From: Streptomyces sp. NBC_00341
GTDB lineage: Bacteria; Actinomycetota; Actinomycetes; Streptomycetales; Streptomycetaceae
NCBI RefSeq assembly: GCF_041435055.1
Contig: NZ_CP108002.1
Coordinates: 8,246,001 to 8,310,000 of the forward strand
Direction of reading: 5' to 3'
DNA length: 64,000 nt
Shown: one piece after another, positions 60,201-64,000 of the stretch
Numbering within the stretch: the stretch's first letter is position 1
Layout of the letters: each line of letters starts with the position of its first letter
Notes under the pieces: model-generated
The model's input: the letters and a program-made list of their open reading frames with translations, nothing else
Databases searched by the model: none
What the model was told of the DNA's origin: nothing
Position numbers and translations under genes: made by a program

Positions 60201-60308
60201 GCGACTGCCTCCGTCACCGCGGACCTCCCGAAGGGGGACAGCATCACCGTCCGTGCCGTCCTCACACAGGCTCAGGGCGCCAACATCGACAGCCTGACCC
60301 TGCTGTAG
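57270..60308 (+). CDS. Secreted GH31 alpha-glycosidase with CBM35
   Basis: 1012 aa from ATG 57270, chosen for GGGAGA four bases before it over ATG 57258. Tat signal (KRRTVLATAAGALAASAV). GH31: N-terminal galactose-mutarotase-like domain, barrel with nucleophile Asp449 in DALWIDEVDD and acid/base Asp524 in HYWTGDIRSTYDEM, and a beta-sandwich C part with EVVEDDGVTEAY. Residues 887-1012 form a CBM35/CBM6-type module (VYQAESARLDSTF, then GYTGTGYADF). GH31 includes alpha-glucosidases, alpha-xylosidases and alpha-galactosidases. The nucleophile loop is not the usual DxNE, so the specificity may be unusual. It is 14 bases from the GH43 gene. Confidence 0.92.
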   Translation: MKREQIKRRTVLATAAGALAASAVTALPQRALAAGGETERLGDYAKHSVEGGRSVTVTSVSGQRLRLTAYGDQMVRVSAARAEEDFFSDTRYEMVQPESHTALGGSLKVTVTNDTLEIRTAAADGLRIVLRKKPLRLEFYSLATGALLTREDATRGISWSGANNTVVTEAFVPPSSGERFLKAGHGMLGRTPRLDRTGDTVSHNYADASAKNPDNQAPAIVPFYLSDQGYGVFFNTTFDTTFHFGGANGYGFLADGHDSGGVSPQLDYFLINGPRFAQLLDRYTQLTGRPRLPQRSVFGLQLSDKNFADVSDQNWWREKITQHRAAGFPFDHQVNDNRWREGSGSWSGSWFEFSHDRWPDPAGYQKWAAGSGVTVTLDYNRNNTNEMAGWKGGPPPGYSFATADLKDVKENNAVPDWSNPDTRAWVWKVFWDKALNPALKYPGDALWIDEVDDLGAIPYTAKTADGRRWAEERNAYFLNVHKAVGKEGWDPDKSGHIGAAKRPWNWSRGATAGQQRYGHYWTGDIRSTYDEMRNQIRGMQTAGLGGFPFANIDGGGFGDGNLISDAFYRNWPAGWSSLAPIWRPHGTASTKDRGKLASRWPLDQGTQARADFAKYGQLRYGLMPYIYTLAHQANATGMPMARAMVIDYQDRPQAYTHDLQYMWGPSLLVAPVTSDGGSVQQIWLPAGTTWYNFWADIKHTGSDSADLPYTTRTGETPLFVKAGAILPRYPYAQSTAYLTGRQLEMDVYAGADGAFEVVEDDGVTEAYRTGKKTSTTRLTYTNASKRVVIAHPKGTYEGAPGKRRYVIRIHGLDAPVGMRVNGGATLPAFTSEAAALLSEKGAGSVWDAKAKVLSVVTPEIPVAEGGGNAATVEPSGGAFPAVGGGTVYQAESARLDSTFAIDTSHPGYTGTGYADFTGTSADGSTIAWTVSAATAGTKRLLVRYANGSDRDRPVTVDVNGKKAGTLAMAPTGSWDTWATASVTADLPKGDSITVRAVLTQAQGANIDSLTLL

Positions 60309-60322
60309 CGAAGGGGGACGCC

Positions 60323-61795
60323 GTGCTCGCACGCATCCTGACGTCCATTCGACGCCTGTCCTCCGGCGTCCTCACGCTCCTCGCCGCCGCTGCCATGGTG
60401 CTGGTGGCGGTGGAGCCCGCGCACGCCGACCCGACCAGCGCGTTCACCCCCGGCAAGGCCTGGACCGACAGCTCGGGCCGCACCCTTCAGATGCACGGAC
60501 TGGGCATCGTCGAAGTGGGGTCCGCCTGGTACGCCTTCGGCGAGAACAAGACCGGCGAGAGTTCGGCGGACACGAGCTTCCAGTCCATCGACTGCTACCG
60601 GTCCACCGACCTGTCGCACTGGACCTACCAACGTACGGCGCTGAGCCGGCAGGCCGACGGTGACCTGGGGCCGGGCCGGGTGGTGGAGCGCCCCAAGGTC
60701 CTCTACAACGCCTCCACCGACACGTATGTGATGTACCTGCACATCGACAGCCCCTCCTACGGCGAGGCGAAGGTCGGCGTGGCCACCAGCAGGACTCCGT
60801 GCGGTGCCTACGACTACCGGGGAAGTTCGAGGCCACTGGGCGCCCAGAGCAAGGACATCGGGGTCTTCCAGGACACCGACGGATCCGGCTACCTGATGCG
60901 CAGGGATCCGGAGCAAGGCCTGCGCATCGAGAAGCTCTCGTCCGACTACCTCACCGTCACCGGTACGGTCCGGACCTTCCCCGACTACGAGTCCCCCGCG
61001 ATGGTCAAGTCGGGGGGCCGTTACTACCTGCTCGCATCCAACCTGACGGGCTGGCGGACCAACGACAACGTCTACGCGACCGCCACCTCGCTCTCCGGCC
61101 CCTGGACTCCCTTCCGCACCTTCGCACCCCCCGGCACCATGACGTACAACTCGCAGACCGCCAACATCATCCCGGTGCAAGGCACCGCGGCCACCACCTT
61201 CATCTACGCGGGCGACCGCTGGAACACCGGCGATCTCGGCTCGTCCCCCCTGGTGTGGCTTCCCCTGACCATCAGCGGGACCACGGTGACGGTCAGCTGG
61301 CAGAACTCCTGGACGCTCGACACGGGGACCGGCACCTGGACGGGCACCTCCAACCCGGCCGACGCGGCCCGCCACCTCACCAGTGCCGCGAGCGGACACC
61401 TGATGGACGTGAGCGGCGGCGCCACCGCCAACGGAACGGGGGTCATCCAATGGCCCTCCACCGGAGGGCCGAACCAGCGATGGGCGCTCCATCGGATCCG
61501 CGAGAACGTCTACACCCTCGTCGGCGCCGACAGCGGCAAATGCCTGGAGGTACCGGGCCGGTCCGCGGCACAGGGCACCCGCCTCGACGTGTGGACCTGC
61601 GACAACGGCACCAACCAGCAGTGGGCGCTGCAGGCAGCCGGCACCTACTCCTCGTCCTCCAACGCCTCCTACGCCCTGGTCAACCTCAGCAGCGGCTTGG
61701 TGGCCGACGTGGCAAAGGAGTCCACCGCCCCCGGCGCGGCGCTCCAGCAGTGGGCCGCCACCGGCGGGACGAACCAGATCTGGAGCCTGAACTGA
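60323..61795 (+). CDS. Secreted GH43 enzyme with CBM13 (galactanase-like)
   Basis: 490 aa from GTG 60323, with AAGGGGG just upstream. Sec signal ends AHA/DP (about 35). Five-bladed propeller with LQMHGLGIVEVGSAWYAFGE, SIDCYRSTDLSHW, the likely acid Glu122 in VVERPKVLY and DIGVFQDTDGSGYL. This sequence style is that of GH43 subfamily 24 exo-beta-1,3-galactanases, many of which carry CBM13 as here (about 355-490, TGGPNQRWAL and NGTNQQWAL repeats). If correct, it removes galactose from the beta-1,3-galactan backbone of arabinogalactans. Last gene of the locus, translationally close to GH31. Confidence 0.85.
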   Translation: MLARILTSIRRLSSGVLTLLAAAAMVLVAVEPAHADPTSAFTPGKAWTDSSGRTLQMHGLGIVEVGSAWYAFGENKTGESSADTSFQSIDCYRSTDLSHWTYQRTALSRQADGDLGPGRVVERPKVLYNASTDTYVMYLHIDSPSYGEAKVGVATSRTPCGAYDYRGSSRPLGAQSKDIGVFQDTDGSGYLMRRDPEQGLRIEKLSSDYLTVTGTVRTFPDYESPAMVKSGGRYYLLASNLTGWRTNDNVYATATSLSGPWTPFRTFAPPGTMTYNSQTANIIPVQGTAATTFIYAGDRWNTGDLGSSPLVWLPLTISGTTVTVSWQNSWTLDTGTGTWTGTSNPADAARHLTSAASGHLMDVSGGATANGTGVIQWPSTGGPNQRWALHRIRENVYTLVGADSGKCLEVPGRSAAQGTRLDVWTCDNGTNQQWALQAAGTYSSSSNASYALVNLSSGLVADVAKESTAPGAALQQWAATGGTNQIWSLN

Positions 61796-61854
61796 ACGAC
61801 GCGGCCCAGCCCGCCTGGACCTGCAACCAGGGCGTCGTCCCGGGCGCGGCGGGG

Positions 61855-62316
61855 TCATCGCACCCGGCCGGGTGGCTCCGCAGATCCCGACTCCGTCAGG
61901 GCGCGCTCCTCCAGGGCCCAGTACTGGGCCCTGGACCTCGGCCCGGACCCCGTCGTACGGCTCGCGGCCCACCCGGTGAGGAAGCCCACCGGCACGGACA
62001 CGAGGCCGGTCGACTCCAGGGGGAACCAGGCGAAGTCGGCCCCGGGCAGGACGGCGGCTGCCGCGGCCGTGATGGCGAACTGGGCGAGGAAGGTGACTTC
62101 CCTTCCTTCCAACGCGACCGCGAGCACCACCGCCGGCGCGCCGACGGCGACCGCAGACCAGCGCAGAGTGCGCATCTCACCCGTAGCTCGCCGGTCGTAC
62201 CCGTCTCTGCCGGCGAAGATGTCGTGCGCCAGAGAAGCTGCCGACGAAAGGGTCAGCGCGGCCGCCACCGTGAGGCTGGTCAGGAAGAACATGGATACGG
62301 TGAGGGCGATGGTCAT
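61855..62316 (-). pseudogene. Remnant of a sodium:solute (cation/acetate) symporter
   Basis: 153 codons from ATG 62316. MFFLTSLTVAAALTLSSAAS and LAHDIFAGRDGYDR match the late helices of ActP-type sodium/acetate symporters, and WFPLESTGLVSVPVGFLTGW with YWALEERALTESG matches their C-terminus. About 70 or more residues between (the NLPALLYSLFW region) are missing, replaced by a short PGADFA join, and the first 300-plus residues are gone. It is a deletion relic, not a working carrier. The flanking bases 62317-62507 show no gene. Confidence 0.65.
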
Positions 62317-62507
62317 GCCGTCGGCGGAGCCGTCGGCAGCCAGTCGTATGGCGGCTTCTTCATGTACCTCGGCCCGTACCGGTACGACGTGGACCATGGG
62401 TGAGCAGGGCTGGAGGGCAGGAGGCCGGTGCGATTCGTGCCTCGGTGCGGCGGGGGATTGCCCCGAGCCCGGGTCTGTCCCGTAGCGGGTGGTGAGACGG
62501 GCGCTCT

Positions 62508-63131
62508 TCAGGCCCGCGGCCGGCCTTCCGCTACCGGTCGCAGGGCATCCACCACGAGGTCCAGCAGCCGCCCCGTCAGCTCCGGGCTGTTGCCGGCCGT
62601 CGTGGACAGGAACACCCCGAGGAGCATCATCGTGACCTCGTCCGGCTCGACGTCCGCCCGTAGTGAGCCGGCCTGCGCCCCGGCGTCGAGGATGACCGCG
62701 ATCGCCGCAGTGAGCCGTTCCCGGGTAGCCGGTGTCGCGATGGCGCCCGAGGCCCAGCCTGCGCGGAGGGTATCGGAAATGCCGCGTTTGGCCGCGAAGA
62801 ACGCCGCGTAGCGGTCCATCCACGCACGCAGCGCTGCCTCGGGCGGCAGCGTGGAGAGCAGGGCCGGGGCGCTGGTGACGACGGCGTCGAGTTCGGCGGC
62901 ATAGATGGCCTCGACGAGCGCTTCGCGGGTGGGGAAGTGACGGTAGAGCGTGCCGATCCCGACGCCGGCCTCGCGGGCGATGGCGTCGAGGGGGGCCTTG
63001 CCACTGGTCGCGGTGAAGGCATCGCGGGCGACTTCGAGCAGCCGCTCGCGATTGCGCCGGGCGTCGGCGCGGGCCGGGCGCCCAGCCGTGTTCGCTGATC
63101 CGTCGGGCGCGGTCGAGTCTGACGCGGTCAA
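62508..63131 (-). CDS. TetR-family regulator
   Basis: 207 aa if started at TTG 63131; the first codons are uncertain. The HTH reads LLEVARDAFTATSGKAPLDA, IAREAGVGIGTLYRHFPTRE; the C-terminal helical domain (WMDRYAAFFAAKRGISDTLR) is of the SACE_7040-like type. Two palindromic operators directly upstream, between it and the aldo/keto reductase at 63217, show that it controls that gene and itself. Such TetR-reductase pairs often respond to reactive carbonyls or the reductase substrate. Confidence 0.88.
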   Translation of the reverse strand: MTASDSTAPDGSANTAGRPARADARRNRERLLEVARDAFTATSGKAPLDAIAREAGVGIGTLYRHFPTREALVEAIYAAELDAVVTSAPALLSTLPPEAALRAWMDRYAAFFAAKRGISDTLRAGWASGAIATPATRERLTAAIAVILDAGAQAGSLRADVEPDEVTMMLLGVFLSTTAGNSPELTGRLLDLVVDALRPVAEGRPRA

Positions 63132-63150
63132 AGCGGAGGCCCTCCGTTTA
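63131..63150. promoter_or_regulatory. TetR operator 1
   Basis: AAGCGGAG-GCCC-TCCGTTT type palindrome (arms GCGGAG/CTCCGT with one mismatch). Its arms match operator 2 at 63167-63186, so the same dimer should bind both. Confidence 0.65.
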
Positions 63151-63166
63151 GTGTTACGGTCGGTGG

Positions 63167-63186
63167 TAACGGAGTCTCTCCGTTTA
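63167..63186. promoter_or_regulatory. TetR operator 2
   Basis: TAACGGAG and CTCCGTTTA arms around TCT form a nearly perfect 20-base palindrome. It is 31-50 bases before the reductase start, covering its promoter. Confidence 0.7.
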
Positions 63187-63216
63187 CTTCCATCGTCTCA
63201 TGAGAGCGGCCCTGCC

Positions 63217-64000
63217 ATGACGTCCACCGCGCGATCTACCCAGCTCACGGCCACCGGAGCAGCACGAGTCGGCGGGCCCGGCGCGCTCGCGGGCCGCACC
63301 GTCTCCCGCGTCGGCTACGGCGCCATGCAGCTGCGGCGGTTGGATCGCGCTGCGGCGATCACGCTGTTGCGCCGCTCCGTCGAACTGGGCATTGATCACG
63401 TCGACACCGCCCACTTCTACGGCACGGGCTTCGTCAACGAGGTGATCGCCGCCGCCCTCCGCCCCGAGGACGACGTCCTGGTCGTCAGCAAGGTCGGGGC
63501 CGAACCCGCTGCGGGTGGTCCCGTCCCGCTGCGCCTCGCCCAGCGGCCCGAACAGCTGCGGGCCGGCGTAGAGGACAACCTCAAGAGCCTCGGATTCGAA
63601 CAGATTCCCCTGGTCAACCTGCGCCGCGCCGACCACGGTCCCGGCCTGCGAGCCGAAGGCGACCAGATCGTCGACCTCGACGATCAGCTCGCCGTCATGG
63701 CCGAACTGCGGGACGAGGGAAAGATCGGCGCCATCGGTCTCAGCAGTGTCTCCCTCGACGGCCTGCGCCGAGCCCTCTCCGTGGGCATCGCCTGCGTGCA
63801 GAACGCCTACAGCCTGGTGTCGCGCGACGACGAGGACGTGCTGCGGCTCTGCCTCGCCGAGGACATCGCCTGGGTGCCGTACTTCCCGCTCGGCGGCGCC
63901 TACGCGGGCCTGCCGAAGGTCACCGACGAGCCCGCCGTCGCCGCAGCCGCGCAGGCGCTGGGCGTCGCCCCCGCCCAGATCGGCCTTGCCTGGCTGCTGC
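63217..64000 (+). CDS. Aldo/keto reductase, partial (runs off the window)
   Basis: ATG 63217 to the window end, 261 codons without a stop; the complete protein should be about 290-300 aa. AKR landmarks are VSRVGYGAMQLRRL, DHVDTAHFYGTG (catalytic Asp and Tyr), VVSKVG (Lys) and LRDEGKIGAIGLSSVSLDGL with the NADPH-binding loop. The usual active-site His lies in a changed context (LVNLRRADHG), as in some AKR-like oxidoreductases. It would reduce an aldehyde or ketone with NADPH. The TetR gene and two operators just upstream indicate induction by a substrate or toxic carbonyl. Confidence 0.9.
   Translation, partial: MTSTARSTQLTATGAARVGGPGALAGRTVSRVGYGAMQLRRLDRAAAITLLRRSVELGIDHVDTAHFYGTGFVNEVIAAALRPEDDVLVVSKVGAEPAAGGPVPLRLAQRPEQLRAGVEDNLKSLGFEQIPLVNLRRADHGPGLRAEGDQIVDLDDQLAVMAELRDEGKIGAIGLSSVSLDGLRRALSVGIACVQNAYSLVSRDDEDVLRLCLAEDIAWVPYFPLGGAYAGLPKVTDEPAVAAAAQALGVAPAQIGLAWLL

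Noticed and set aside
57672..60332. 886-codon open frame antisense to the GH31 gene
   Set aside because: It mirrors the real gene, shows no domain, and its composition (Val/Gly/Ala/Arg runs) is typical of antisense shadow frames.
62347..62403. Plus-strand frame ending in SYGGFFMYLGPYRYDVDHG
   Set aside because: It is protein-like to the eye but has no start or ribosome site and lies in the decayed region after GH43; too short to assign.
1..64000. tRNA, rRNA, riboswitch, CRISPR or phage genes
   Set aside because: I read for tRNA-like cloverleafs, rRNA motifs, integrase or phage structural genes and conserved riboswitch cores and saw none; a covariance-model search would be decisive.

Overview
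The window reads as a very GC-rich actinomycete chromosome, almost certainly Streptomyces. GC-biased third codon positions, frequent GTG starts, GTGA/ATGA coupling, Tat and lipoprotein signals, secreted glycoside hydrolases with CBM13 (ricin-type) tails, and many regulators of the XRE/MmyB, PucR, IclR, GntR and TetR families all point there. The mix of catabolic, carbohydrate and regulatory genes with IS and gene remnants looks like an accessory or arm region.

Layout. 0.1-0.9 kb: 5' part of an IS481-type transposase. 1.0-3.8 kb: a protein with three Nudix-like domains, a divergent GNAT acetyltransferase and a small conserved protein. 4.2-7.9 kb: two tandem MmyB-type XRE regulators convergent with two tandem SDR oxidoreductases. 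8.3-34.4 kb: a catabolic island. It holds FCD-GntR and PucR regulators, a divergent two-component flavin monooxygenase (oxygenase 10441-11649, reductase 11875-12489), two copies of an IclR regulator plus ACMSD-like amidohydrolase module, two further metal-dependent amidohydrolases, and an AtuA/DUF4387 pair. It also holds two MFS transporters, a BKACE (3-keto acid cleavage) enzyme, two class A FAD monooxygenases, an NADPH-FMN reductase, a SnoaL-like protein, and a four-gene ring-cleavage operon (FAH-family hydrolase, extradiol dioxygenase, MhpA-like hydroxylase, acetoacetyl-CoA synthetase). 34.6-37.7 kb: two TetR regulators, each divergent from a gene of unknown function and each with a clear palindromic operator.

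38.1-61.8 kb: a carbohydrate-utilisation locus. A Tat/lipoprotein solute-binding protein and two ABC permeases (no ATPase gene, as usual for Streptomyces sugar importers that share MsiK) run into a GH27 enzyme. A PucR-type regulator follows, then GH3, GH2, GH97, a beta-helix (GH28/GH110-like) enzyme, a second GH27, GH31 and GH43, most with CBM13 or CBM35. The mix of alpha- and beta-galactose-active families suggests a galactose-rich polymer such as arabinogalactan or another branched galactan. 61.9-64 kb: a decayed Na+/acetate-type symporter, a TetR regulator with two operators, and the start of an aldo/keto reductase running off the window.

Regulation is unusually readable. Palindromes match between separate promoters (ATTA-N4-TAAT at 8.2 and 34.5 kb; GCTATAGCA at 19.9 and 20.7 kb). 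Several regulators look leaderless, with a -10-like hexamer 6-7 bases before the start codon. The GH3 gene has TTA as its second codon, the only in-frame TTA I found, suggesting bldA control of the secreted enzyme. Everything here is by reading; family calls rest on motifs and remembered family features, not on searches.
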